From positions 1 to 22,196 of the forward strand of contig JBQTIQ010000083.1 in NCBI GenBank assembly GCA_052387955.1: a DNA stretch of 22,196 bases. Direction: 5' to 3'. The DNA comes from JBQTIQ01 sp052387955 (GTDB lineage Bacteria > Actinomycetota > Acidimicrobiia > Acidimicrobiales > JACDCH01). The notes under the pieces were generated by a model that saw only the letters and a list, made by a program, of their open reading frames with translations, searched no databases and was not told the origin of the DNA. The number at the start of each line of letters is the position of its first letter. The stretch's first letter is position 1. A program made the position numbers and the translations under genes. This document shows, in pieces, positions 1 to 7,523 of this stretch.

Positions 1-84
1 GCGGCCGACGGGGGCGTGGCGGCGGCGGGCCCGGCGCCGGCGCCGGCGGTGCGTCCTCTCGGCCGGCGCCGGGAGGCGTCGTGA
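1..84 (+). CDS. C-terminal tail of an upstream gene, probably imuA-like (partial)
   Basis: An open frame enters from the left edge and ends at TGA 82-84, giving 27 residues rich in Ala, Pro and Gly that finish in a basic stretch (RPLGRRREAS). A GGGAGG ribosome-binding site lies at 71-76 and a GTG start at 81-83 overlaps the stop as GTGA, the usual sign of translational coupling to the next gene. In many bacteria the gene directly upstream of imuB is imuA (a RecA-like mutasome partner), so imuA is the likely identity. That rests on position only: no diagnostic domain is visible in so short a tail. Confidence 0.45.
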   Translation, partial: AADGGVAAAGPAPAPAVRPLGRRREAS

Positions 85-254
85 GCCGGCCGTCCTGGTC
101 CACGGTGCGGTGGCGCGCGCTGAGCGCGCCTGGGGGCACGGTGGTCGAGGCCCGGCCCGGGATGCCGGCGCGTGACGAGGCGGTGCGGACATTGGTGGCG
201 CTGGTCTGCTGTGCGGTGGCGCGCGGTGAGCGCGTCTGGGGGCACGGTGGTTGA
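81..254 (+). pseudogene. Original imuB start, cut off by a tandem duplication
   Basis: GTG 81 has a good Shine-Dalgarno (GGGAGG, 71-76) and overlaps the preceding stop as GTGA, so it looks like the ancestral imuB start. Its frame reads 57 codons, including MPARDEAVRTLVALV, and stops at TGA 252-254. The same peptide recurs nearly unchanged at the start of the full-length imuB frame (MPVRDEAVRTLVALV), which then continues with PDWPVVAAG. The break comes from a 106-bp tandem duplication, a length that is not a multiple of three. Removing one copy would fuse GTG 81 directly to the rest of imuB. This short product probably has no function of its own, though translating it may help ribosomes restart at 268. 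Confidence 0.55.
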
Positions 255-312
255 GCCTCGGCCCGGGATGCCGGTGCGTGACGAGGCGGTGCGGACGTTG
301 GTGGCTCTCGTC
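105..312 (+). repeat. Imperfect tandem duplication, unit 106 bp
   Basis: Copy 1 spans 105-206 and copy 2 spans 211-312, with four bases (tgct) between them. Aligned by eye they differ at 9 of 102 positions. Both contain the run cggcccgggatgccgg, except that copy 2 ends in t at the position after it where copy 1 has c. The 106-bp offset shifts the reading frame by one, separating the strong GTG 81 start from the rest of imuB. Confidence 0.85.
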
Positions 313-2004
313 CCCGACTGGCCCGTGGTGGCGGCGGGGGTGGCGCCGGCCGAGCCCGCGGCAGTCTTCGTGGCCAACCGGGTGATGGCCGCCAACGGGG
401 CGGCCAGGGCCGAGGGGGTGGCGTCGGGGATGCGCCGGCGTGACGCTCAGGGCCGATGCCCCGGGCTGGCGGTGCTGGGCCACGACCCCGCCCGGGACGC
501 CCGGGCCTTCGAACCGGTCGTCGCCGCCCTCGACCCGCTCACCCCCCGGGTCGAGGTCACCGAGCCGGGACGGTGTGCGTTCCCGACCCGGGGGCCGTCC
601 CGGTGGGCCGGCGGCGACGAGGCGCTGGCGGGACGGGCCCGGGCGCTGGTGCAGGAGGCCCTCGGCGACCGGGCCGTCACCGGGGTCGGCGTCGCCGACG
701 GCCCCTTCGCCGCCGGGCTCGCCGCGCTCTCTGCCGGCGCCGGCGCATCCCCTCTGCGCCCTCGGGGGACAGCGGGCCCGGGCCGGAGCGCGGCCGACGG
801 CTCGAGCACCAGCGCGCCCGGCGGCGGGGGGCGGGGCCCGCAGTCCCACGGGATGACCGACCGTTCCCTCGTCATCCCGCCCGGCGCCAGCCCGGGCTTC
901 CTCGCCCCCTTCCCCCTCGCCGTCCTCCTTCCTCCCTCCGGGCCCGCTCCCCCCGAGCTGATCGACGTGTTCGGCCGCCTGGGCTGGCGCACGCTGGGCG
1001 ACCTTGCCGCCGTGCCCGCCGGTGACGTCCTCGGCCGGTTCGGCCTCGACGGGGCCACCGCCCACCGGTTGGCCGCCGGCCTCGACCGCCGTCCGCCCGC
1101 CACCCGCCGCCCCGCGCCCGACCTGGCCGTCGAGGCCGAGCTCGACCCGCCCGCGGAACGCGTCGACGCCGCCGCCTTCGTCGCCCGGTCCCTGGCCGAA
1201 CAGCTCCACACCAGGCTGGCCCGCCGGGGCCAGGCCTGCACCCGGTTGCTGGTCGGGGCCGAGACCGAGCACGGCGAGGTCCTGGAGAGACGGTGGCGCG
1301 ACGAGGGCGCCCTGACCGCCGGCGCCATCGCGGCGCGTGCCCGGTGGCAGCTCGACGGGTGGCTCAACGGCCCGCCGGCGGTGCGGCCCACCGCCGGCAT
1401 CGCCCGCCTGCGCCTGGTGCCCGAGGAGGTGGTGGCGGCCACCGGTCGCCAACTCGGCTTCTGGGGTACCGCCGGCGGGGCCGACGAGCGTGCGCTGCGG
1501 GCGCTGGCCCGGCTGGAGGGGCTTTTCGGTCCCGAAGCGGTCACCGTGCCCGAGTGGCGGGGCGGCCGCGATGCCGCCACCCGGGTGGCGCGGGTGGCGG
1601 CGGGAGCGGTCGATCTGGCCGCCGAGCGGGTGGCGGCCGGTCCTCCCACCGAGGAGCGTGACCCCGACCATCCGCCCTGGCCCGGGCGGTTGCCGTCGCC
1701 GTCGCCGGCCATCGTCCAGGGCGAAGACCGTCAGCCGGTCGAGGTCGTCGACGCCGGTGGCGTGACCATCGGGGTCAGCGGCCGGGGGGCGGCAACGGCC
1801 GCCCCCGACCGGGTCCGCCTGGCTGCCGGCGGCCGGTGGCTGCCCGTGACCGCGTGGGCGGGACCGTGGCCGGCCGAAGAACGGTGGTGGGACCCGCCCG
1901 CCCACCGCCGCCGGGCCCGGTTCCAGGTGGTGACCGGCGACGGCCAGGCCCGGCTCCTGGTCCTGGAAGGCGGGAGGTGGTGGCTGGAGGCGCTCTATGA
2001 CTGA
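268..2004 (+). CDS. imuB: ImuB-like Y-family DNA polymerase homologue (mutasome adaptor)
   Basis: This 578-residue protein resembles actinobacterial ImuB. That protein is a Y-family relative that does not polymerise but links DnaE2 to the sliding clamp in SOS mutagenesis. The N-terminus has PDWPVVA (about 16-22), where a true polymerase has its first catalytic acidic motif; the full acidic set is not seen. A low-complexity Gly/Ser/Pro insert lies at about 159-200 and a helix-hairpin-helix-like stretch (LGWRTLGDL) at about 238. The C-terminal half has the LGFWG and LEGLFGPEAVTVPEWRGGR blocks typical of the family. ATG 268 was chosen because homology begins there and it lies 13 bases after the TGA of the disrupted upstream frame; GTG 247 and GTG 172 are in-frame alternatives. 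No strong Shine-Dalgarno precedes 268. Expression may therefore be weak or depend on reinitiation. Confidence 0.85.
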   Translation: MPVRDEAVRTLVALVPDWPVVAAGVAPAEPAAVFVANRVMAANGAARAEGVASGMRRRDAQGRCPGLAVLGHDPARDARAFEPVVAALDPLTPRVEVTEPGRCAFPTRGPSRWAGGDEALAGRARALVQEALGDRAVTGVGVADGPFAAGLAALSAGAGASPLRPRGTAGPGRSAADGSSTSAPGGGGRGPQSHGMTDRSLVIPPGASPGFLAPFPLAVLLPPSGPAPPELIDVFGRLGWRTLGDLAAVPAGDVLGRFGLDGATAHRLAAGLDRRPPATRRPAPDLAVEAELDPPAERVDAAAFVARSLAEQLHTRLARRGQACTRLLVGAETEHGEVLERRWRDEGALTAGAIAARARWQLDGWLNGPPAVRPTAGIARLRLVPEEVVAATGRQLGFWGTAGGADERALRALARLEGLFGPEAVTVPEWRGGRDAATRVARVAAGAVDLAAERVAAGPPTEERDPDHPPWPGRLPSPSPAIVQGEDRQPVEVVDAGGVTIGVSGRGAATAAPDRVRLAAGGRWLPVTAWAGPWPAEERWWDPPAHRRRARFQVVTGDGQARLLVLEGGRWWLEALYD

Positions 2005-2012
2005 GAACCGGG

Positions 2013-2797
2013 ATGTGCCGACGACGAGTAGCGGCGAGCCCGTGGCGCCGGCCGGTGCACCGGACGAGACGGCCTCGGCCCGGCTACGGTCCGGGGACGG
2101 ACGGAACCGGCACCCCGCCCGCTCGGTCCGTCCCCCGATGGGCGCCGGCCGTGGCGGTGCTGGTTGTGCTGGCGAGCGGATGCTCCTCGCCGGGTGTGCC
2201 GGCGCCGACGACATCGGCGTCGTCGTCCCCCGCCCCGGCGACCGCCACCGCCGGCCGGGTGGCGATCGCCCTGCGCCTCGAGCGGCGGGTCACCGATGTA
2301 GCCACCGCGGGGTTCGAGGAGGCCGTGCGGACGAGCCTCACCGACCCTCGGGGGTGGCAGTCGGCGGGTTTCGTGTTCACGTTCGCCGACGACGCGCCCT
2401 ATGTCGTGGTCCTGGCCGAGGGTGACGTGGTCGAGGGCCTGTGCCGCCCCTACGACGTCGGCCGCCGCTACAGCTGCCAGAACGGCCGGTGGTTGCCCTC
2501 AACGCCGACCGGTGGCGGCAGGCCACCCCGGAGTGGCCCGGTGACCTCGACGGCTACCGCGAGATGCTGGTCAACCACGAGGTCGGGCACCTGTTGGGCC
2601 AGCACCATCCCGAGGCGCCCTGCCCGGTCCCGGGTGAGCCGGCGCCGGTCATGGCCCAGCAGAGCACCTCGCTCGCCGGCTGCCTCCCCAACCCGTGGCC
2701 CCGGCCCTGGGAGCTGGCTTGCGCCGCCCTCCATGTCGAGCCTTTGGCCCCCGCCTACGAGCCGGCGCCCCGCTCGGCGTGCGGCCCCGACGGATGA
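2013..2797 (+). pseudogene. DUF3152-type metzincin-like lipoprotein, frameshifted
   Basis: The first frame has a basic N-terminus, a hydrophobic segment and a lipobox (LVVLASGC) at about residues 50-57, followed by a Ser/Thr/Ala/Pro linker. It then reaches YSCQNGR near 2469-2489. The matching continuation, VVALNADRW, is in another frame from about 2489 and runs to TGA 2795-2797. That part contains NHEVGHLLGQHH (H codon at 2576), which fits the HExxHxxGxxH zinc-binding motif, then PVMAQQSTSLAGCLPNPWP. This order of motifs is that of DUF3152 proteins, which are exported, zincin-like and of unknown role. Adding one G in the ggccggtgg run near 2484-2492 restores one protein. It may be a sequencing error or a real null allele. 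The start (ATG 2013, 8 bases after the imuB stop) is uncertain. Confidence 0.7.
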
Positions 2798-3129
2798 GCC
2801 CACCGGGGGAAATGGAACCGGGGTGGGCGCGGTTGCGGGCAGGCGACATGGAGACCGACGTCCGTCACGACGCCGACCGCTCGAGCTACGACCTTTACGT
2901 CGACGGCGAGCGGGCCGGGGTCGTCGACTACCACCTGACGGGCACGGTGGCGACGATCTCCCACACCGAGGTCGCCCCGTGCCACCGAGGCCGGGGCCTG
3001 GGGGCGCTGCTGGTCCGCGAGGCGCTCGAAGACCTACGCCGCCGCGGCCTGAGCGTTCGGCCCCGGTGCCCGTTCGTGGCCCGCTTCATCGAGGACAACC
3101 CTGCGTACCGCGACCTGCTCGCGGCCTGA
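2794..3129 (+). CDS. Small GNAT-family N-acetyltransferase (COG2388/YjdJ-like)
   Basis: The protein is 111 residues from ATG 2794, which overlaps the preceding stop as ATGA. The conserved core starts at Met19 (ATG 2848; GGGCAGG lies just upstream), so a 93-residue protein from 2848 is equally possible, as is ATG 2812. The core has the single-domain GNAT pattern: a beta strand with YDLYVDGERAGVVDY, then HTEV, then the acetyl-CoA loop RGRGLGALLV, then an Arg/Leu-rich helix, then CPFVARFIEDNPAYRDLL. The CPFV/NPAY ending is characteristic of this small family. The acceptor substrate is unknown. It sits between imuB and dnaE2 without any evident link to mutagenesis. Confidence 0.82.
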   Translation: MSPPGEMEPGWARLRAGDMETDVRHDADRSSYDLYVDGERAGVVDYHLTGTVATISHTEVAPCHRGRGLGALLVREALEDLRRRGLSVRPRCPFVARFIEDNPAYRDLLAA

Positions 3130-3161
3130 AGGGCCCTCCCAACCGCCGGCCGTCGACGCCC

Positions 3162-3190
3162 TTGTCGATCGAACGTTTGTTCGATAACGT
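3162..3190 (+). promoter_or_regulatory. dnaE2 promoter, leaderless type
   Basis: A -35-like TTGTCG (3162-3167) is followed by exactly 17 bases and a -10-like TAACGT (3185-3190, fits TANNNT). ATG 3197 comes six bases later, the right distance for a transcript that starts at or next to the start codon. No Shine-Dalgarno precedes the ATG, which agrees with a leaderless mRNA. The LexA site fills the spacer. Confidence 0.65.
3169..3184 (+). promoter_or_regulatory. LexA operator (SOS box)
   Basis: TCGAACGTTTGTTCGA has perfect 6-bp inverted arms (TCGAAC / GTTCGA) and fits the actinobacterial/Gram-positive SOS box TCGAAC-N4-GTTCGA. It sits between the -35 and -10 elements, so bound LexA would block RNA polymerase until DNA damage activates RecA. 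It directly supports SOS control of dnaE2. Confidence 0.92.
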
Positions 3191-3196
3191 CGGGCC

Positions 3197-6100
3197 ATGG
3201 GGTTCGACAACCCGCCGATGCCGTGGGGCGAGCTGGAGCGGCGGTTGTCGGGACGGCCCGGTCCCGGGCACGAGGCGAGCGACCACGGGGCCTTCGAGGG
3301 AGGGCGACGGGGCGACGGCCGGCGGACCAACGTCCCTGGCCGGGCCAACGGTGGCGACAGCCCGGCCTGGTCCCGCAAACGTCAGCCCTACGAGCGCCCG
3401 GCCGAGCTGGCGGTGCCGGCCCCGCCCCGGGGCGCGGTGCCCTACGCCGAGCTGCACTGCCACTCCAACTTCTCGTTCCTCGACGGGGCTTCCCATCCCG
3501 AGGAACTGGTCGAGGAGGCGGCCCGGCTGGGCCTCGAGGCGCTGGCCCTCACCGACCATGACGGTTTCTACGGGGTGGTCCGCTTCGCCGAGGCCGCCCG
3601 GGTGGTGGGGGTGCCCACCGTGTTCGGGGCCGAGCTGTCCCTCGGGCTGACCGGTGCCCAGAACGGGCGGGCCGACCCCGAGGGCGACCACCTCGTCGTG
3701 CTCGCCCGCGACCCGCCGGGATACGCCCGCCTGGCCCGGGCGCTCAGCGCCGCCCAGCTCCGGGGAGGCGAGAAGGGCAGGCCGGTCTACGACCGGGCCG
3801 AACTGGCGGCGGCCGCCGGCGCCGGCCATTGGCAGGTGCTCACCGGGTGCCGGAAGGGGGCGGTGGCGGCGGCCCTGGTACGCGACGGCCCTGCCGCCGC
3901 CGGCCGGGCGTTGGCCGAGGTGGTGGAGCTGGCCGGGGGCCGTCACAACGTGGCCGTCGAGCTGTGGGACCACGGCGGCCCGCTCGACTCGGCCCGTAAC
4001 GACGCTCTGGCCGAGGTGGCGGCGCGGGCCGGGGTCGAGTGCGTGGCCACCAACAACGTGCACTACGCCACGCCCGGCCGGCGCCGGCTGGCCACCGCGC
4101 TGGCCGCGGTGCGGGCCCGGCGCAGCCTCGACGAGATCGACGGCTGGCTGCCGGCAGCGGCCGGCGCCCACCTGCGCAGCGGGGGCGAACAGGCCCGCTG
4201 GTCCCGGCGCTACCCGGGCGTGGTCGAGCGGGCGGCCGAGCTGGGCCGCGCCTGCGCCTTCGACCTACGGCTGGTGGCGCCGGCGCTGCCGCCCTACCCC
4301 TGTCCCGACGGCCTCGACGAGATGGGCTTCCTGCGCCGGCTGGTCGACGAGGGGGCGGCCCGTCGCTACGGCCCGTCCGGCTCCGGCACGACGGCCAAGG
4401 CCTACGCCCAGCTCGCCCACGAACTCGACCTCATCGGGACGCTGGGGTTCCCCGGCTACTTCCTCATCGTGTGGGACATCGTCGAGTTCTGCCGGCGGTC
4501 CTCGATCTACTGCCAGGGCCGGGGTTCGGCCGCCAACAGCGCCGTCTGTTACGCCCTCGGCATCACCAACGCCGACGCGGTGGCGTTGGGCCTGCTCTTC
4601 GAGCGGTTCCTGTCCTCCGAGCGCGACGGCCCCCCTGACATCGACGTCGACATCGAGAGCGGGAGGCGGGAGGAGGTCATCCAGTACGTGTACCAACGCT
4701 ACGGGCGGGAGTGCGCGGCCCAGGTGGCCAACGTGATCACGTACCGGGCCAAGTCGGCCATCCGTGACATGGCCAAGGCTCTGGGCCACTCCACCGGCCA
4801 GCAGGACGCATGGTCGAAGCAGGTCGACGCCTGGGGCCCGGTGTCGGGCACGGCCGCGCTGGCCGACCACGAGATCCCCGCCGCGGTGCTGGCGCTGGCG
4901 GCCGAGGTCGAGCACTTCCCCCGCCATCTCGGCATCCATTCGGGCGGAATGGTCATCTGCGACCGGCCGGTGGTCGAGGTGTGCCCGGTCGAATGGGGCC
5001 GTTTCACCGGGCGCGACGGCGCCAGCGACGAGCCCATCCGCTCGGTGCTGCAGTGGGACAAGGACGACTGCGCCGCCGCCGGCCTGGTGAAGTTCGACCT
5101 GCTCGGGCTGGGGATGCTGTCGGCCCTGCACCGCACCGTCGACCTGGTCCGGGCGCAGCATCGGGCCGTCGACGAGCTCGAACTGGCCACCATCCCCCAG
5201 GAACCTGCCGTCTACGACATGTTGTGCCGGGCCGACTCGGTGGGTGTGTTCCAGGTCGAGAGCCGGGCCCAGATGGCCACGCTGCCCCGGCTCAAGCCCC
5301 GCACCTTCTACGACCTGGTGGTCGAGGTGGCCCTCATCCGTCCCGGCCCGATCCAGGGAGGGTCGGTGCACCCCTACATCCGCCGGCGCAACGGCACCGA
5401 GCCGGTCACCTATCTGCACCCGCTGCTCGAACCGGCCCTGGAGAAGACGCTGGGCGTGCCCCTGTTCCAGGAGCAGATGATGCAGATGGCCATCGAGGTG
5501 GCCGGGTTCACGCCCGGCGAGGCCGACCGGCTCCGCCAGGCCATGGCGGCCAAGCGCAGCCGGGAACGGATGGAGGAACTACGCCAGCGGCTCTACGACG
5601 GCATGGCCGAGCGGGGCGTCACCGGCCCGGTGGCCGACGAGATCTGGGAGAAGCTGGCCGCGTTCGCCAACTACGGGTTCCCCGAGAGCCACTCGGTGTC
5701 TTTCGCCTACCTGGTGTACGCCTCGGCCTGGTTCAAACGGTGGTACCCCGCCGCCTTCTGCGCCGGGCTGCTCGACGCCCAGCCCATGGGTTTCTACTCG
5801 CCGCACTCGTTGGTGCAGGACGCCCGCCGCCACGGCGTCGAGGTCCGTACCCCCGACCTCAACGCCTCCGGGGCCGGCGCCTCGTTGGAGGGCCCGGCCG
5901 GCCCGGGCCCGGCGGCCGGGGGAGAGGCCCGGCCGGGACGGGCGTCGGCCGACGGGCCCTGGTCGGGGTGGGGCGACGGAGGCCCGGTGGTCCGGCTCGG
6001 CTTGGGGTCGGTCCGCGGTATCGGCGACGCGTTGGCGGGGCGCATCGTCGCCGAGCGGGACGGGGCCGGCCCGTACCAGTCGATGGAAGACCTCGTGGGC

Positions 6101-6709
6101 CGGGTGAGCGAGCTCACGCAGCCCCAGCTCGAAGCCATGGCCGTCGCAGGGGTGTTCGCTTCGGCCACCGGCCCGGCCCCGTCGGCACCGCGGGGCCGCC
6201 GGGAGGCGTTGTGGGCGGCCGGCGCAGTGGTGCAGTCGCGTCCCGGGCGCCTCGGCGGGATCGTCACCGGCACCGTCGCCCCCATGCTGCCGGGCATGTC
6301 GCCGGCCGAGGAGGCCCGGGCCGACCTGTGGGCCACCGGGGTCAGCCCCGACGGCCACCCCACCCGGTTCGTCCGTGACCACCTCCATTCGCTGGGCGTG
6401 GTGCCGGCGGCCGAGTTGGCCGACCGGCCGGCCGGCACCAAGGTCCTGGTGGGCGGCGTGGTGACCCACCGCCAACGCCCCGCCACCGCCGCGGGCATCA
6501 CGTTCATCAACCTCGAGGACGAGACCGGGCTCATCAATGTCGTGTGCTCGAAGGGCTGTTGGGCCCGCTACCGCCAGGCGGCGCGCTCGTCGCCGGCGCT
6601 GCTGGTCCGGGGCCGCCTGGAGAAGGTCGAGGGGGTCATCAACGTGGTCGCCGAACACCTCGAGCCGCTGCCGTTGCCCGCCCCCACCCGCAGCCGTGAC
6701 TTCCGGTGA
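3197..6709 (+). CDS. dnaE2: Error-prone DNA polymerase III alpha subunit DnaE2
   Basis: This 1170-residue C-family polymerase copies damaged templates in SOS mutagenesis, acting with ImuB and ImuA. A PHP domain starts at about residue 83 with AELHCHSNFSFLDG and has LTDHD at 118-122. The palm has GRGSAANSAVCY and the catalytic PDIDVD (480-485), with the third acidic residue in KFDLLGLG (D634). A helix-hairpin-helix region lies near 940-990 and an OB fold starts at about 1081 (TKVLVGGVV ... FINLEDETGLINVV). The OB fold without a DnaE1-like tail, and the SOS box upstream, favour DnaE2 over replicative DnaE1. Oddities are an 80-residue polar, low-complexity N-terminal extension and a Gly/Pro-rich insert at about 892-930. 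ATG 3197 is placed by the promoter; a later start is possible because the extension is not conserved. Confidence 0.95.
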   Translation: MGFDNPPMPWGELERRLSGRPGPGHEASDHGAFEGGRRGDGRRTNVPGRANGGDSPAWSRKRQPYERPAELAVPAPPRGAVPYAELHCHSNFSFLDGASHPEELVEEAARLGLEALALTDHDGFYGVVRFAEAARVVGVPTVFGAELSLGLTGAQNGRADPEGDHLVVLARDPPGYARLARALSAAQLRGGEKGRPVYDRAELAAAAGAGHWQVLTGCRKGAVAAALVRDGPAAAGRALAEVVELAGGRHNVAVELWDHGGPLDSARNDALAEVAARAGVECVATNNVHYATPGRRRLATALAAVRARRSLDEIDGWLPAAAGAHLRSGGEQARWSRRYPGVVERAAELGRACAFDLRLVAPALPPYPCPDGLDEMGFLRRLVDEGAARRYGPSGSGTTAKAYAQLAHELDLIGTLGFPGYFLIVWDIVEFCRRSSIYCQGRGSAANSAVCYALGITNADAVALGLLFERFLSSERDGPPDIDVDIESGRREEVIQYVYQRYGRECAAQVANVITYRAKSAIRDMAKALGHSTGQQDAWSKQVDAWGPVSGTAALADHEIPAAVLALAAEVEHFPRHLGIHSGGMVICDRPVVEVCPVEWGRFTGRDGASDEPIRSVLQWDKDDCAAAGLVKFDLLGLGMLSALHRTVDLVRAQHRAVDELELATIPQEPAVYDMLCRADSVGVFQVESRAQMATLPRLKPRTFYDLVVEVALIRPGPIQGGSVHPYIRRRNGTEPVTYLHPLLEPALEKTLGVPLFQEQMMQMAIEVAGFTPGEADRLRQAMAAKRSRERMEELRQRLYDGMAERGVTGPVADEIWEKLAAFANYGFPESHSVSFAYLVYASAWFKRWYPAAFCAGLLDAQPMGFYSPHSLVQDARRHGVEVRTPDLNASGAGASLEGPAGPGPAAGGEARPGRASADGPWSGWGDGGPVVRLGLGSVRGIGDALAGRIVAERDGAGPYQSMEDLVGRVSELTQPQLEAMAVAGVFASATGPAPSAPRGRREALWAAGAVVQSRPGRLGGIVTGTVAPMLPGMSPAEEARADLWATGVSPDGHPTRFVRDHLHSLGVVPAAELADRPAGTKVLVGGVVTHRQRPATAAGITFINLEDETGLINVVCSKGCWARYRQAARSSPALLVRGRLEKVEGVINVVAEHLEPLPLPAPTRSRDFR

Positions 6710-6730
6710 CGATGTATGGTCATACATCGT
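6709..6730 (+). promoter_or_regulatory. 22-bp inverted repeat, probable VapB operator
   Basis: Arms ACGATGTATG (6709-6718) and CATACATCGT (6721-6730) are perfect reverse complements separated by GT. The site starts on the last base of the dnaE2 stop and ends inside the GTG start of vapB. It covers a TANNNT-type -10 (TATGGT, 6715-6720) 8 bases before that start. Ribbon-helix-helix antitoxins commonly bind such palindromes to repress their own operon, so this is the likely autoregulatory site. Confidence 0.7.
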
Positions 6731-7013
6731 GCGCAGGACGCAGATCTATCTCGACGACGAGCAGGATCGCTGGCTGGGTGAGCGAGCCGAACTGACCGGC
6801 CGCACCAAGTCCGACCTCATCCGAGAAGCCATCGACCGGTTCTCGGGCCGCGATGCCGTCAGGGACGACGATCGGCTGGCCCATTGGCGCGACGCGCTCG
6901 AGGCAACCGCGGGAATCGCTCCGGACTTGCCGTCGGGGGTCGAGTACGTCACCCGGCTGCGGGCCGCGGACCGTGATCGAGAGCAGCAGGCCGATCAGCG
7001 GAGGGGGCATTGA
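6729..7013 (+). CDS. vapB: Ribbon-helix-helix antitoxin of a VapBC module
   Basis: The 94-residue protein starts with a short beta strand (RRTQIYLDDEQ), followed by two helices with LTGRTKSDLIREAIDRF at about 23-39. This is the CopG/RHH_1 DNA-binding fold. The acidic and polar C-terminal tail would wrap the VapC toxin. GTG 6729 was chosen because it directly follows the palindrome and is the first start in frame near the fold; no Shine-Dalgarno precedes it, so a leaderless transcript is likely. Its TGA (7011-7013) overlaps the TTG start of the toxin gene, coupling the two. The pair is expected to repress its own promoter. Confidence 0.85.
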   Translation: MRRTQIYLDDEQDRWLGERAELTGRTKSDLIREAIDRFSGRDAVRDDDRLAHWRDALEATAGIAPDLPSGVEYVTRLRAADRDREQQADQRRGH

Positions 7014-7381
7014 GCTATGTGCTCGACACCACCGTCCTGATCGACCACCTGCGCCGTGACCGTGCGGCGACGCAGTTCCTGGTGGCCCTTTCGGCAGTGC
7101 CGTGGTGTTCCGAGCTCACTCGTGTCGAGGTGACGCGTGGCCTTCGGTCGGCCGAGCGCGCCGATGCCGAACGGCTCTTCGCCCAACTCGGATGGATGCC
7201 CGTCACCGAACGGCTCGCTCGGGCCGCGGGCGAACTCGGTCGCCGTTTCCGTCGCAGCCACACGGGCATCTCGACGGTAGACCTGGTGATCGCGGCGACC
7301 GCCACCGACCTCGGCCTCCCGGTAGCCACCCAGAACGTCGGCCACTTCCCGATGTTCCGAGGCCTGCGGCCGCCGTACTGA
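7010..7381 (+). CDS. vapC: PIN-domain ribonuclease toxin VapC
   Basis: The 123-residue PIN-domain protein would be a Mg-dependent ribonuclease that is held inactive by the antitoxin encoded just upstream. The acidic active site is visible: D6 in SYVLDTTVLIDHL, E40 in LTRVEVTRGL and D91 in ISTVDLVIAA, with N109 in the ATQNVGHF motif where many VapCs have Asp or Asn. The start is TTG 7010, which has a strong GGAGG at 7000-7004 and overlaps the vapB stop as TTGA; GTG 7019 would remove part of the first beta strand. The RNA target cannot be told from sequence. Confidence 0.88.
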   Translation: MSYVLDTTVLIDHLRRDRAATQFLVALSAVPWCSELTRVEVTRGLRSAERADAERLFAQLGWMPVTERLARAAGELGRRFRRSHTGISTVDLVIAATATDLGLPVATQNVGHFPMFRGLRPPY

Positions 7382-7430
7382 TCGGTACGACGAACGCGAC
7401 TGTCCGTGGCCGTCGGCGGCGAAGTCCGTC

Positions 7431-7446
7431 CTCGTGCGGTCACGAG
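7431..7446. terminator. Small hairpin between convergent operons
   Basis: CTCGTG and CACGAG form a 6-bp GC-rich stem with loop CGGT, in the 142-bp gap between the two converging toxin genes. There is no T tract on either side, so it is at best a weak or factor-assisted bidirectional terminator. I see nothing else of note in 7382-7523. Confidence 0.25.
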
Positions 7447-7523
7447 CTGACTACTACGTCGCGGATGGGTGAGCCGATGACCGGCGACTATCTCGCCAGC
7501 CTCGTGTCTCGCGCCGGGTCGCG

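Noticed and set aside
2013..3650. A single 545-codon open frame on + covering the lipoprotein start, the GNAT gene and the dnaE2 start
   Set aside because: Only its first part (to about 2490) looks like protein. After that it is Arg/Pro-rich shadow sequence across the real GNAT and dnaE2 frames.
4265..5419. Long open frame on - opposite dnaE2
   Set aside because: It is a high-GC shadow of the dnaE2 codons, with no domain, no start signal, and dnaE2 clearly coding.
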